Positions 22,828 through 31,190 of a DNA stretch of 64,000 bases are shown one piece after another. The DNA lies in the IMG/VR virus record IMGVR_UViG_3300021171_000006, positions 1 through 64,000 of that record; one strand, 5' to 3'. A model generated the notes under the pieces. It was not told where the DNA came from. It searched no databases and saw only the letters and a list, made by a program, of their open reading frames with translations. Each line of letters opens with the position of its first letter. Within the stretch, counting starts at the first letter, position 1. The translations under genes and the position numbers were made by a program. Source of the DNA: a virus.

Positions 22828-22901
22828 GCTGGCGTAGCATAGCGGCAGTGCAGCCGGTTCGTACCCGGCCGACGCTGGTTCGAGTCCAGCCGCCAGCACC
22901 A
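22828..22901 (+). tRNA. tRNA-Thr(CGT)
   Basis: Acceptor GCTGGCG/CGCCAGC, anticodon arm GCCGG TTCGTAC CCGGC, T-arm GCTGG TTCGAGT CCAGC, CCA encoded. Last tRNA, 11 bases before the HNH gene. Confidence 0.93.
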
Positions 22902-22912
22902 GGAGCACCACG

Positions 22913-23485
22913 ATGTCATCCGCAGCCCGGAAGCTAGGATCGCTGCGGACGCTTGTGCTCAATGCCGATGGCCGCCCTCTGACGACTTGGCCGCTCAGCC
23001 TTGTCTCGGCTCAAGATGCGGTTTCGACGATCTGGCGTGATCGCGCCTACGTGGTCGAGACATGGGAGGATGCGTTCTTTCGTTCGCCCTCCGTGACGAT
23101 CGCGGTGCCGAAGGCGATGATGCTGCGCGAGTATGCGCACACCGGAAAGCACCCGAAGTTCTGCCGGGCGTCGATCTACCTGCGTGATCGGTTTACGTGC
23201 CAATTCTGCGGCAAGCGATTCGAGCGCTCCGAGTTGACGTTCGACCACCTGCTGCCGCGCCGGCTGGGCGGACGCACGGTATGGGACAACATTCTTTCGG
23301 CGTGCCTGCGGTGCAACGCACAGAAGGGCGACCGCACGGCCGAGCAAGCGGGCATGCGTCCGCTGAGCCTGCCGCGCCAGCCGACCACGGCAGAATTGCT
23401 ACGTGCGGGGCTTGAATTGCTGCCCAACGACATCCGCGACGATTTTGGTTCCTGGTTGTATTGGAACACACCGCTGCAAAGCTGA
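22913..23485 (+). CDS. HNH endonuclease family protein
   Basis: 190 residues. N-terminal half is the helper region of the phage/bacterial HNH family (LVLNADGRPLTTWPLSLVS). The nuclease core has CQFCG (C96, C99), FDHLLPRRLGG with catalytic D111-H112, N126 in WDNILSAC and C131-x2-C134, so both zinc knuckle pairs and the HNH triad are present. Likely free-standing nicking or packaging-associated nuclease; next to a tRNA array a homing role is also possible. ATG follows an AGGAG site directly after the last tRNA. Confidence 0.88.
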   Translation: MSSAARKLGSLRTLVLNADGRPLTTWPLSLVSAQDAVSTIWRDRAYVVETWEDAFFRSPSVTIAVPKAMMLREYAHTGKHPKFCRASIYLRDRFTCQFCGKRFERSELTFDHLLPRRLGGRTVWDNILSACLRCNAQKGDRTAEQAGMRPLSLPRQPTTAELLRAGLELLPNDIRDDFGSWLYWNTPLQS

Positions 23486-23511
23486 TTGGGACGTGGTAGC
23501 GTTCTGCCGGT

Positions 23512-23928
23512 ATGGCCGAAGTAACCCCCTTCCCCGGTTCGCTCTCGGCCCTCCTTGAGACCGAGTTCACCCGGCTGCTCCAAGAGCTCGCCGGCAAGTC
23601 GCTGCGCGAGCGCGCCCGCATGTTGAACACGGCGACCGACTACCTGTTGCGAATGCAGGCGCTCGGCACCCGCGCCGACCACACGCTCGCCGACACGATC
23701 GAGGCGCAGTTTGTGGCATTGCTTACCGAGATCCAATCTGCTAAGGATGACGCCGAGGGGACGTGCGGCCTTACGGTAGCCGAGCGCATAAACGTAGCGA
23801 ACTCGGCTCTCGCGTTTCTGTCCAAGCGACGGAAACTCAAGAGGCACGACCTCAAAAGTGGAATCGACCTCCTTCAAAGCCAATTCCGCGACGCCCGTCG
23901 AGCTGGCCGGCGTCGAGGTGCTTCCTGA
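23512..23928 (+). CDS. Hypothetical helical protein
   Basis: 138 residues, nearly all helical (LLETEFTRLLQELAGKSLRE, DTIEAQFVALLTEIQSAKD) with a basic C-terminus. No family recognised. The last 71 bases overlap the next gene in another frame; the basic tail (RRAGRRRGAS) may therefore be the less constrained reading of the shared segment. Confidence 0.6.
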   Translation: MAEVTPFPGSLSALLETEFTRLLQELAGKSLRERARMLNTATDYLLRMQALGTRADHTLADTIEAQFVALLTEIQSAKDDAEGTCGLTVAERINVANSALAFLSKRRKLKRHDLKSGIDLLQSQFRDARRAGRRRGAS

Positions 23929-24325
23929 GCGACCGCGCCGCGCGCCGTCATTGGTGCGCCCAGCTGAGGAGCCGACCCCCGCCTCGCCCGATACCAATGC
24001 CGTCCTGGCGCAGATTGCGCGGGTGCATGAACAGCAGCAGGCGCTCGCCGTCCATCTGACGCGCCAGACCCAACAGGCGCAGGCGCAGAGCCGCATCAAT
24101 CAGCAAGTCCTGGCCGTCACGATTGCTCTGACGCGCGTGCTCGCCGTCCGCTTTCTGCTCTTCCTGTCGCTCATCGGCGCCTTTGTGCTGGCGCTCGGGG
24201 CGATGCAGTTCCAGACGATCCCAGCAATCGCCGTACTCATCGCCTACGCCCTCCTGACAGTTGGCCCGATCGTGGCTTTGGAAATACGGCATGGCCGCGC
24301 GCTGCCGCCGCCGCAGGCCGGGTGA
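23858..24325 (+). CDS. Coiled-coil membrane protein
   Basis: 155 residues: Pro-rich start, Gln-rich coiled coil (IARVHEQQQALAVHLTRQTQ), then two membrane helices (VRFLLFLSLIGAFVLALGAM and IPAIAVLIAYALLTVGPIVAL) and a short cytoplasmic tail. Resembles small phage membrane proteins with a helical soluble domain; role unknown. Overlaps both neighbours (71 and about 4 bases). Confidence 0.6.
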   Translation: MESTSFKANSATPVELAGVEVLPERPRRAPSLVRPAEEPTPASPDTNAVLAQIARVHEQQQALAVHLTRQTQQAQAQSRINQQVLAVTIALTRVLAVRFLLFLSLIGAFVLALGAMQFQTIPAIAVLIAYALLTVGPIVALEIRHGRALPPPQAG

Positions 24326-24328
24326 GCG

Positions 24329-24529
24329 ATGCCGTGGGATTCGCGGGACGCATCACGGTTTACGCGGAAGGCCAAGACGCCCGTTGCAAAGCGGCAATGG
24401 CGGCACGTCGCCGACAGCATGCTTCGCCGCGGCGCTTCGGACGGGTCTGCCGTGCGCGCGGCCAACGCCGTCGTTGCCAAGAGGCGAGATTCGTCCCGGT
24501 CCCGTCGTCGAGCCAGCCGGAGAAGCTGA
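24329..24529 (+). CDS. Small basic phage protein (MPWDxxDA family)
   Basis: 66 residues starting MPWDSRDASRFTRKAKTPVA with TPxxxRQWxHVADSML and AANAVVAKRR. I recognise this layout as a widespread small alphaproteobacterial phage/prophage protein of unknown function. A longer reading in a neighbouring frame (from 24322) exists but is Arg-rich and out-of-frame-like. Its TGA overlaps the next ATG. Confidence 0.7.
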   Translation: MPWDSRDASRFTRKAKTPVAKRQWRHVADSMLRRGASDGSAVRAANAVVAKRRDSSRSRRRASRRS

Positions 24530-25188
24530 TGCAACTCGCCGGCTCCCGCGGACAGCAACAAAGAGATCACTACTATCGAGCGGACGGCACGATCGCCTCC
24601 GGGAACACCTCGCAGTTGCTGTTGCCCGAGCGCAAGAGCACCTCGTTTTTGCTGATTTCGAACAATTCCAACGGGGTGCTGTGGGCTGAGATCGGCGGCG
24701 CGCGCGCTACGGTCTCGATTTCCGGCGGCGGGTTGAACGTCTTTACGGTCACCAACGGCGGCTTCGGCTACAAAGTCGCCCCGAAGGTGTACCTGTTTGG
24801 CGGCGGCAGCGGCGGGAACACTTTGGCACCGGGCGTCGGGTTGGCAACGTGGCCCGCTCCTGGGGATGCAGGGTTCACCGCACCACGACAGGGATCGACC
24901 ACCGATCGGATTGGGAGGGCAAATGCCCTGCTGACCGGCGGCGTTGTGTCGTCGATCCTCGTCGACGATCCGGGTTCGGGCTACCTCGCCGCGCCATACG
25001 TCTTTCTCGAAAACAGCCCTCTCGACCCCTTCGGCTGCGCCGATCCTTATTTCGGCAGCGCCAATACCGGTTTCCAGATCGGGGTCGGCGGCAGCTATTA
25101 CGTCAACGGCACGCATTGCCCGACCGACGCCATCTCGATCTGGGGGGCGACGACAGGTCAGGCGTATTTTTGTGCGTGGGCACCCTAG
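24529..25188 (+). CDS. Repeat-containing virion protein
   Basis: 219 residues. Start at 24529 is chosen because GGAGAAG lies just upstream and the codon overlaps the previous stop (TGATG). Residues ~1-60 form a beta-rich domain (GNTSQLLLPERKSTSFLLIS), followed by two copies of the GGFGYKVAPKV / GSGYLAAPYV repeat found in the proteins at 375 and 4635, and a C-terminal strand region (ISIWGATTGQAYFCAW). Likely a head or tail surface component. It opens the adsorption module and lacks a signal peptide. Confidence 0.65.
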   Translation: MQLAGSRGQQQRDHYYRADGTIASGNTSQLLLPERKSTSFLLISNNSNGVLWAEIGGARATVSISGGGLNVFTVTNGGFGYKVAPKVYLFGGGSGGNTLAPGVGLATWPAPGDAGFTAPRQGSTTDRIGRANALLTGGVVSSILVDDPGSGYLAAPYVFLENSPLDPFGCADPYFGSANTGFQIGVGGSYYVNGTHCPTDAISIWGATTGQAYFCAWAP

Positions 25189-25202
25189 AGAGGGGAATTT
25201 TG

Positions 25203-25640
25203 ATGACGAAGCTCATCCTGCGGGCGCTTGGCGCAATCGCGCTCGTCGTCGCCCTCCTGGCGACGCACGGGGCCGAGGCCCAATCGCCAAATTTCTACCA
25301 GTGCCAGTTCACCTGGAGCCAGGGAGGGGTCAGCAACACCAGCCCCAATACGATCTGTCAACTCGACCCGAACCGTATGATCAACGGGGCCGGGGCCGCG
25401 GTTCTCCTAACGCTGTCGTCGGGTGCCAGCATGACGGCAACGGTTCAGATAACCGGAGACATCCCGATCAACCTCGCCGGCGGTGGAAACTGGAACAATC
25501 ACGACACGCTGGTCACCGAGACGACCTCGGCCAACGGGAACATCCAATACCCGGTGACCGGCATTCGTCTGAATGTTTCGAATTACGTCAGCGGCGTGGC
25601 GACCTTAACGGTCATCATGCCAGGTATTCCGCGGAGTTAA
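25203..25640 (+). CDS. Secreted beta protein, tail-region family A
   Basis: 145 residues with a clear Sec signal peptide (MTKLILRALGAIALVVALLA, cleavage after AEA). Mature part is beta-rich: FYQCQFTW, ICQLDPNRMINGAGAAVLLT, NWNNHDTLV and YPVTGIRLNVSNYVSG. Clearly paralogous to 28909-29334 (ICNLDPQRIVSGAG, WNNHDYM, LTAVRLYLTRYTSG). Start ATG behind GAGAGGGG. Two conserved Cys may form a disulfide, fitting export. Possibly a decoration or fibre-base protein. Confidence 0.65.
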   Translation: MTKLILRALGAIALVVALLATHGAEAQSPNFYQCQFTWSQGGVSNTSPNTICQLDPNRMINGAGAAVLLTLSSGASMTATVQITGDIPINLAGGGNWNNHDTLVTETTSANGNIQYPVTGIRLNVSNYVSGVATLTVIMPGIPRS

Positions 25641-25644
25641 GCCA

Positions 25645-25926
25645 ATGAAGCGAATCTTGTTCGCGGGTTTGGGCGCTCTCGCCATCATGGCCGGCGCCGG
25701 CTCCGGTGAGGCACAGATCGGGGGCGCGGGGGTCGTGAGATCGACAGCGGCGACGCTCGGCTACCTGCAATTCTTTACCCCGCCGCCGCTGAACAATCAG
25801 TTGAGCGATACGCAGCTTTGCAAGGGGTGGCCGGTCCCGAGTTTCACCCAGCAAACGGGACTCGTGGGGGGATACGCGATCCTCTACGACGCCAGCGGCA
25901 AGCCTCATTATGTTCCGGGTTGCTGA
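25645..25926 (+). CDS. Small secreted protein in tail module
   Basis: 93 residues; signal peptide MKRILFAGLGALAIMAGAG with cleavage after GEA. Mature segment has LGYLQFFTPPPLNNQLSDTQ and AILYDASGKPHYVPGC, with two Cys. Unknown family. Four bases after the previous gene, so likely translated from the same message. Confidence 0.6.
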   Translation: MKRILFAGLGALAIMAGAGSGEAQIGGAGVVRSTAATLGYLQFFTPPPLNNQLSDTQLCKGWPVPSFTQQTGLVGGYAILYDASGKPHYVPGC

Positions 25927-25930
25927 GTTG

Positions 25931-26650
25931 ATGAACACGAAGCGCCCGCCCGCGATCATGATTGGGGTGCCCTCACCCGGATTCTGGAAAGCCAAGATGG
26001 GGGTCGACACGCTGTCGATGGCGCTGTGGGCGGCCTATCACGGCATTTATATCGAGGCGCGCGGCGCCGAGGGCGCTTACACCGAGGCAAACCGCAACAA
26101 CATTGTACGGGCGGCGCTCGACTACAAACACCCGATTGACGCGATCATGTGGATCGACGCGGATATGCGGGTTCTCCCGCAAACGCTGCTCCGGCTGTGG
26201 AAATATGGCCGGGACATCGTGGGTGCCAACTACCGCGAACGCGAGCCGCCCTACAGCCATCTCGGCAAGTTCTCCAACGAGCGGGACGCCAAGGCCAAAG
26301 GTGGCATCCATGAGATGGATCTGATGCCGGGGGGCATGATCCTCGTGCGCACAGCGGTTTATCGCAAGCTGTCGGCGCCCTGGTACAAGCTCGACGACGA
26401 CGGTTTGCGCGACGACTACTACTTCTGCACCAAGGCGCGCGAGGCTGGCTACAAGGTCTGGTGCGACATGGAGCTGACCCGCACCGTTCGCCATCGCGGC
26501 GACAACGATGTGTGGTGGTATGGGGAGGGCGAGGAGCCGGTCGCGAGGGCCGATCCGCGTCAGCCTGTCTTCGATATTCCGTCTCTGGTCGGGCGTGCCG
26601 GGCTAGAGAACGGGGCGGCTTTCCCGGCACCGGAGAAGGTAGCATCATGA
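25931..26650 (+). CDS. GT-A fold glycosyltransferase
   Basis: 239 residues from the ATG at 25931 (25910 also in frame). GT2-like GT-A layout: AIMIGVPSPGF at the start, NRNNIVRAAL, then IMWIDADMRVLP with the metal-binding D76-A77-D78, DLMPGGMILVRTAVY as the acceptor-loop region and DDYYFCTKAREAGYKVWCD near the end. No signal peptide. Lying among tail-fibre genes, it may glycosylate virion proteins or host surface glycans; substrate unknown. Its stop overlaps the next start (ATGA). Confidence 0.75.
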   Translation: MNTKRPPAIMIGVPSPGFWKAKMGVDTLSMALWAAYHGIYIEARGAEGAYTEANRNNIVRAALDYKHPIDAIMWIDADMRVLPQTLLRLWKYGRDIVGANYREREPPYSHLGKFSNERDAKAKGGIHEMDLMPGGMILVRTAVYRKLSAPWYKLDDDGLRDDYYFCTKAREAGYKVWCDMELTRTVRHRGDNDVWWYGEGEEPVARADPRQPVFDIPSLVGRAGLENGAAFPAPEKVAS

Positions 26651-27165
26651 ACGCTTTGAGAAAGACCCTCCTTGGTGGCGTGTCGGCGGTTGCGCTGCTC
26701 GCGCTCCCGATCGCTGGCGAGGCCGACGTACCCGGCACCTCCGTCACTCAGACCGCGACGCATCTTGACGCGGCGGTGATCTGGCAGGGCGAGGCTGCGG
26801 GGGCAACCTCGTGCAACGCCGTGTCGGCGACATCGGCCTCGGATACGATCACAATCACCCCGCCGGGCGGGCAGTACGTGTACCTGACCAACTTCCTCCT
26901 GCAGCACTCGACGGACGCGACCGGCGCGACCGAGGTGCCGACGATCTCGATGACCAACATCGGCACCGGCGGCTTTCCGGCATTCCTCTCGGCGGCATCG
27001 ACCCTGGCGACCACCGGCTACACTGTCAACGTCGACATTCCGTTCGGCGTCGGCGGCCTGAAATCGGCTGCCGCGGGCGTGGCGGTGACCTTCGTCCCGT
27101 CCGCGACCCTCTCGGCGCACACGATCATGTGCAACTCGGTGACGTACTACCTGAACGCGAACTGA
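26647..27165 (+). CDS. Secreted beta-rich protein in tail module
   Basis: 172 residues; signal peptide MNALRKTLLGGVSAVALLAL, cleavage after GEA. Mature part is beta-rich with a Thr/Ser/Ala bias and two Cys (TSCNAVS, TIMCNSVTYYL). The layout (DTITITPPGGQYVYLTNFLL, STLATTGYTVNVDIPFGVGG) resembles small jelly-roll-like receptor-binding or decoration domains. Start overlaps the glycosyltransferase stop. Confidence 0.6.
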   Translation: MNALRKTLLGGVSAVALLALPIAGEADVPGTSVTQTATHLDAAVIWQGEAAGATSCNAVSATSASDTITITPPGGQYVYLTNFLLQHSTDATGATEVPTISMTNIGTGGFPAFLSAASTLATTGYTVNVDIPFGVGGLKSAAAGVAVTFVPSATLSAHTIMCNSVTYYLNAN

Positions 27166-27171
27166 GGCCAC

Positions 27172-27672
27172 ATGCGCTGGAAGCTCCTTCTCGGGCTCGC
27201 AGCGGGGCTCGCGGCCACGGGCATCGTTCTGTGGGCACCGTGGGCCTCGCCGCCGCCTTTGCTTTACGAGACGGTCAGTGGCTACCCGATGCGGGTCTAT
27301 TACCGCAATCGCGGCGTCTCTCCGGCGGCGGTGCGCGCGGTCAACGCGATGCCGGCGCTCAGCGTCGACAAGCCGTTGACCGAGGAACAGATCGACAGGT
27401 ATCTCGCCGAGGTCAAGGCGCAGATAAAGCGCGCTCCTACGATCGTCGCGCCGGGCGATTTCATGTGGTTTGTCGCCGATGACCCGGATGAATTGGCGTG
27501 GATGCCGGCGAAGACGGAACACACGACATGGCTCTATATCTTCGGCGTCGTCGAGATGCCGAGATCCAGCGTGGTTGACACCAAATGGGTCAGCGAGCTT
27601 TGCCTTGTCTCGAAGACCAAGGAGCCGTTCAGGCCCTGCGATAGACACAACGACGTATACGCCGGCAGCTGA
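27172..27672 (+). CDS. Membrane-anchored or secreted hypothetical protein
   Basis: 166 residues; N-terminal hydrophobic helix MRWKLLLGLAAGLAATGIVL without a clear cleavage site, then a soluble mixed alpha/beta domain (LTEEQIDRYLAEVKAQIKR, DFMWFVADDPDELAW, TTWLYIFGVVEMPRSSV). No family recognised. Six bases after the previous gene. Confidence 0.6.
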   Translation: MRWKLLLGLAAGLAATGIVLWAPWASPPPLLYETVSGYPMRVYYRNRGVSPAAVRAVNAMPALSVDKPLTEEQIDRYLAEVKAQIKRAPTIVAPGDFMWFVADDPDELAWMPAKTEHTTWLYIFGVVEMPRSSVVDTKWVSELCLVSKTKEPFRPCDRHNDVYAGS

Positions 27673-27684
27673 AGAGGGGGAGCG

Positions 27685-27846
27685 ATGAACGCCCCACCCT
27701 CGCCCATACCTTGCCGCGCCCCGCCGCAGCCTACCGCACCGTACCTAGGCACAGCACACCGGACCGGAGCCCACCGCGCCGTAGCACGCCGGGAACGGAA
27801 GAATACCGATCGGTGTGATTTTCTGTCAACATTGGGAGATCGCTGA
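27685..27846 (+). CDS. Small Pro/Arg-rich ORF
   Basis: 53 residues from an ATG behind GAAGAGGGGGAG; stop overlaps the next ATG (TGATG), which argues for translation. The peptide is Pro/Arg/His-rich with no fold apparent (RAPPQPTAPYLGTAHR) and could simply be a leader that couples translation of the next gene. No signal peptide. Confidence 0.4.
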   Translation: MNAPPSPIPCRAPPQPTAPYLGTAHRTGAHRAVARRERKNTDRCDFLSTLGDR

Positions 27847-28541
27847 TGGCGGCCCCAAGTTTGGCGGTTTTTCAAACCGGCGGCGCGGCTGTCACCGGCG
27901 ACAATTTGAACTCGATGGTGCAGTCATGCGATACGATGAGCGAGCTTCGTGCTCTCGTCGGCGTCGCTGGGATGCAAATCTTTGTTCGGGGGCAGAGCGC
28001 TCCAAACGACGGGCTTCAAGGCAACTTCTACTGGAACGTCAACGGCACGGCACCCGATGACAATGGCGTGACGACGGTTGTCCCCTACGGGGCCGGGTCT
28101 GGAGAATGGACGCGGATCATCAACCTTTCCCCAAGGGGAACGTTAGCCACAACCTACCCCCCTAATCCGTCCGGAACGACCAGCCTCATAGGCGTTATGA
28201 TGGGGTTGGGGATGACGTTTACGCCCACGAAATCGGGCAATTTCCTGCTCATGGCCACCGCCATTATTTACAATGCGACATCGGTCGATGGCGTTACGGC
28301 TGAGTTGCGATATGGCATAGGGACCGCGCCTTCCAATGGAACCCCCCTAGCGGGCACCAACATATGCGTGGCCGGCGAAAATAATATCCCCGCCGCAACA
28401 GCATCGACTCCGGTTGCTCTAATAGCATTCGTGGGTAATTTGACGGTCGGGGTCACATATTGGCTTGATTTGTCCCTGGCGGCTATTGCGGGGGGGACAG
28501 CAAACGCTATCAATGTGACATTGACGGTCGTCGAGTTATGA
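27846..28541 (+). CDS. Tail-fibre-like structural protein
   Basis: 231 residues without signal peptide. N-terminal part has TGDNLNSMVQSCDTMSELRA and FYWNVNGTAPDDNGVTTVVP, as in phage fibre/neck-appendage N-termini; the C-terminal ~120 residues are a beta-rich domain (GNFLLMATAIIYNATSVDGV, VTYWLDLSLAAIAGGTANA) resembling C1q-like fibre heads. Likely receptor-binding or fibre-tip protein. Lower GC than neighbours, suggesting recent exchange. Confidence 0.6.
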   Translation: MAAPSLAVFQTGGAAVTGDNLNSMVQSCDTMSELRALVGVAGMQIFVRGQSAPNDGLQGNFYWNVNGTAPDDNGVTTVVPYGAGSGEWTRIINLSPRGTLATTYPPNPSGTTSLIGVMMGLGMTFTPTKSGNFLLMATAIIYNATSVDGVTAELRYGIGTAPSNGTPLAGTNICVAGENNIPAATASTPVALIAFVGNLTVGVTYWLDLSLAAIAGGTANAINVTLTVVEL

Positions 28542-28912
28542 TCCGCGCAGTCATTATTGGGCTGTTCGTGTTTTTCGCTCTGCCAGCATTGGCGCAGCCG
28601 GGAGCCTGTCTTGATCCGTCGCAGTCCTGGTCGTGGAGTTACTCGGTTGGGCCGATCTCCTCGATCAACTATTATCTCGACAGCCAGGTTCTCGCGGTCG
28701 CGTACAATGATGGCGTCGAGCATCTGCTGAACGGCGTGCCGACCAATGTCGCGCAGCGCTTTCAGATCGGCTACGGGGTATCGCCGGCCTCGATCTGGGC
28801 CGGGATGCGATACGGCTATCTGGAGATTCTTCAAAGCCAAGTTCACTGCCCATTACGCTCGCAGTCCGGTGAGTTTTTGCTTTCCGCTGCACAACACGAC
28901 ACCCCCCAATGA
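28538..28912 (+). CDS. Secreted KTSC-like domain protein
   Basis: 124 residues; signal peptide MIRAVIIGLFVFFALPALAQ. The mature part SSINYYLDSQVLAVAYNDG followed by VEHLLNGVPTNVAQRF matches the KTSC layout (short beta-sandwich with strand, strand, G..Y/V.., VP..V...). KTSC domains occur in phage and effector proteins; function poorly defined. Start overlaps the previous stop (ATGA), and the last bases overlap the next gene. Confidence 0.6.
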   Translation: MIRAVIIGLFVFFALPALAQPGACLDPSQSWSWSYSVGPISSINYYLDSQVLAVAYNDGVEHLLNGVPTNVAQRFQIGYGVSPASIWAGMRYGYLEILQSQVHCPLRSQSGEFLLSAAQHDTPQ

Positions 28913-29334
28913 AACGCTGGTTCCTCGTTTTCGCTCTGTTGATCCTGGCGCTTATCACGCCCAATCGGGCGTGGTCCCAGAGCTCGTTCTACAATTGCGC
29001 GATCGTCATCCCGAACCCGCCCGCGACGCAGTTTGCCACGCCGGCCGCCAGCCCGACGATCTGCAACCTTGACCCGCAGCGCATCGTCTCCGGTGCCGGC
29101 GTTGGATTGATCCTCAATTTCTCGCCGGGCGCTGTCGCAACCGTCAGCGTGCAAGTCACCGGCGACCAGAACCCGGCAGGCGCGACGGCGGCGTGGAACA
29201 ACCACGACTACATGTTCAACCTCACGAGCTCGATGAACGGCAACATCATCATGCCGCTGACGGCTGTGCGCCTTTACCTGACGAGGTACACATCGGGCAC
29301 GATCACGCTCTATCTGGTGGAGGCCGCGAAATGA
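28909..29334 (+). CDS. Secreted beta protein, tail-region family A paralogue
   Basis: 141 residues; signal peptide MKRWFLVFALLILALITPN ending near WSQ. Mature part parallels the 25203 protein block by block (FYNC, ICNLDPQRIVSGAG, SPGAVATVSVQVTGD, AWNNHDYM, MPLTAVRLYLTRYTSG). The pair arose by duplication and then diverged strongly. Stop overlaps the tailspike start. Confidence 0.65.
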   Translation: MKRWFLVFALLILALITPNRAWSQSSFYNCAIVIPNPPATQFATPAASPTICNLDPQRIVSGAGVGLILNFSPGAVATVSVQVTGDQNPAGATAAWNNHDYMFNLTSSMNGNIIMPLTAVRLYLTRYTSGTITLYLVEAAK

Positions 29335-31190
29335 GAACGCTCGGTCGCCTCCTCCTCGCCGCTACTCTGTGGGTCGGGCTGTCGGCCGGCGCGGTCGCCC
29401 AGTACATCTCCACCCCTCCCGGCATAATTCCGGTCACGGCGTTCACCTATTACCCCACCAACTTGGCGCTCCAGGTGGCGATTGGCGGCTCCGCCTCAAC
29501 CGTGTACCGCGGCGGCTTTTTTGCGGCGGGAGACGGTGGTGCCAGTTTCTATCAATGGTCGACCAGCGCGTGCTCGCTCAATTCGGGTAGCGGCGATAAC
29601 GGTAGTCAGGTTGCCCCGGCAACGGGGGTCGGTTGCTGGATTGCGGAAAAGCCGACGGGTCCATGGGATGTGCGCATTTTCGGTGCCGACGCGACGGGCG
29701 CCAACGATAGCACCGTCGCGCTCAATGCCTGTTTGGCAGCGGCTGGCCCCGGCGGAACCTGTCTGGCTAGCGGGGGTACTACGCTGAAAATTCTCGGGGC
29801 TGTTTCGCTCCCCGGCCACACGACGCTGAGTTGCGGCAATTCCTATCTGGACGCCGAGGATAACCCGGCCGCATATGCGTCGACCCCGGCAATCAAAGTA
29901 AGCAACTCGCCTGCGATCACGGCCACCGGCGAGGGAGCGGCGGTCGCCAACTGCCTCATCTACCGCAACGGCATGACGTTTCCGGCGGCGGACAGTTCAG
30001 GTTTTGCGGGTACAGGACTATCAGACGCGGGCTACGGAAATTTCACCGTCATCGGCTCTGTGATCATCGGTTTCGACACGGCCATCGATACGTCGGGGCC
30101 TCGGCCCTACATCCAGTACGTCTACGTCGACGGAACTGGGGTCACGCATCCGGTCATCTACGAGCACAACGGCAACAGTGACGGCGGTGTGTTCGACAAT
30201 ATCAAAATCCAGCCGCTCGCTACGGGCAATTACGGGGGTAGCATAACCTGCGCTGAGGCAACAAGGCCAGGCACCGGATTCTATATGGGGGGCATCAATT
30301 TTATCGGCAAAATCGTCTCACAAAACATGCGGACGGCTGAGTTCGATTTCGAGTTTTACACCATTGCCGACGGGATATGGGCCGATTTCCCCGTTGCTTG
30401 TTTGAGCGCGCCGAGCAGCTATACGCCGACAGGTGTATTGATCGGCAACACGCAACTAATGGCGAACCACGTTGACATCAATTCGGTCAGCGTCGGGATT
30501 ATTTCCAAGAACACTGGCGCCGCAAATTGGATCGGCAGTCTGTTCCTCAACAGCGTCGGGGGGGACTGCGTTCAAATAGGAACCAGCGGCGGCGTGGCGG
30601 GCGGCGCGTTTACTATTGGCGATGTGGTGATGAATGCCGGCAACGCGTCTAATTGCGGAGGATACGTCGTCAACTATCTGGATTCAACGCATCTGTCTTA
30701 CCTGACGATTAACAGCGGTCTTTTACACGGGGCCAATAGCGGGAACCCGCCCTACATAAACGTGCCCTCTGCCGTGAACGCTTGGCAGATAAACATTTCT
30801 CCAAAGGTCGTCACCGATCTCGCGAACCCGGCGGCGATTTATGGGGCGACGACGGTGGGGTCATGTACCGGGTTGGGGACTTCGGGTAACGCCTGCGCGC
30901 TGATGCCGTCCAGCCTCACCGATCCGTATTCGGGGGTAGTCCTGCTCACGGTAGGGTCGGGTGGGTCGCCGGGTACGACGGGGGTGGCTGAACTGACGTG
31001 GCCGCTGACGATCTCCAACGTCAACGGCTGCACCGCAGGCATACAGGATGCCGGGAACGCGTGGGCGGTGCCTGCTGGTGTGAAGATCATCAGCATCGAC
31101 AGCACGCACACTGAGTTGTCGTGGTTCGCCAATTCTGCGCTGACAGCAAGCGGCACCTACCGCATCGCCTTTACGTGCAGGCCGCAATGA
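29331..31190 (+). CDS. Secreted beta-helix tailspike-like protein
   Basis: 619 residues from an ATG overlapping the previous stop; signal peptide MRTLGRLLLAATLWVGLSAG, cleavage after VAQ. Then a neck-like segment and the typical spike entry DVRIFGADATGANDSTVALNACLAAAG, leading into a right-handed beta-helix (pectate-lyase-like) of ~350 residues and a C-terminal beta domain (LTWPLTISNVNGC). Such spikes bind or cut surface polysaccharide. The signal peptide is unexpected for a phage spike. Stop overlaps the next start. Confidence 0.7.
   Translation: MRTLGRLLLAATLWVGLSAGAVAQYISTPPGIIPVTAFTYYPTNLALQVAIGGSASTVYRGGFFAAGDGGASFYQWSTSACSLNSGSGDNGSQVAPATGVGCWIAEKPTGPWDVRIFGADATGANDSTVALNACLAAAGPGGTCLASGGTTLKILGAVSLPGHTTLSCGNSYLDAEDNPAAYASTPAIKVSNSPAITATGEGAAVANCLIYRNGMTFPAADSSGFAGTGLSDAGYGNFTVIGSVIIGFDTAIDTSGPRPYIQYVYVDGTGVTHPVIYEHNGNSDGGVFDNIKIQPLATGNYGGSITCAEATRPGTGFYMGGINFIGKIVSQNMRTAEFDFEFYTIADGIWADFPVACLSAPSSYTPTGVLIGNTQLMANHVDINSVSVGIISKNTGAANWIGSLFLNSVGGDCVQIGTSGGVAGGAFTIGDVVMNAGNASNCGGYVVNYLDSTHLSYLTINSGLLHGANSGNPPYINVPSAVNAWQINISPKVVTDLANPAAIYGATTVGSCTGLGTSGNACALMPSSLTDPYSGVVLLTVGSGGSPGTTGVAELTWPLTISNVNGCTAGIQDAGNAWAVPAGVKIISIDSTHTELSWFANSALTASGTYRIAFTCRPQ

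Noticed and set aside
24849-25202. N-terminal extension of the 25203 protein in the same open frame
   Set aside because: It overlaps the repeat protein gene in another frame, is Arg/Ser-rich, and would bury a clear signal peptide; the ATG at 25203 has GAGAGGGG upstream.
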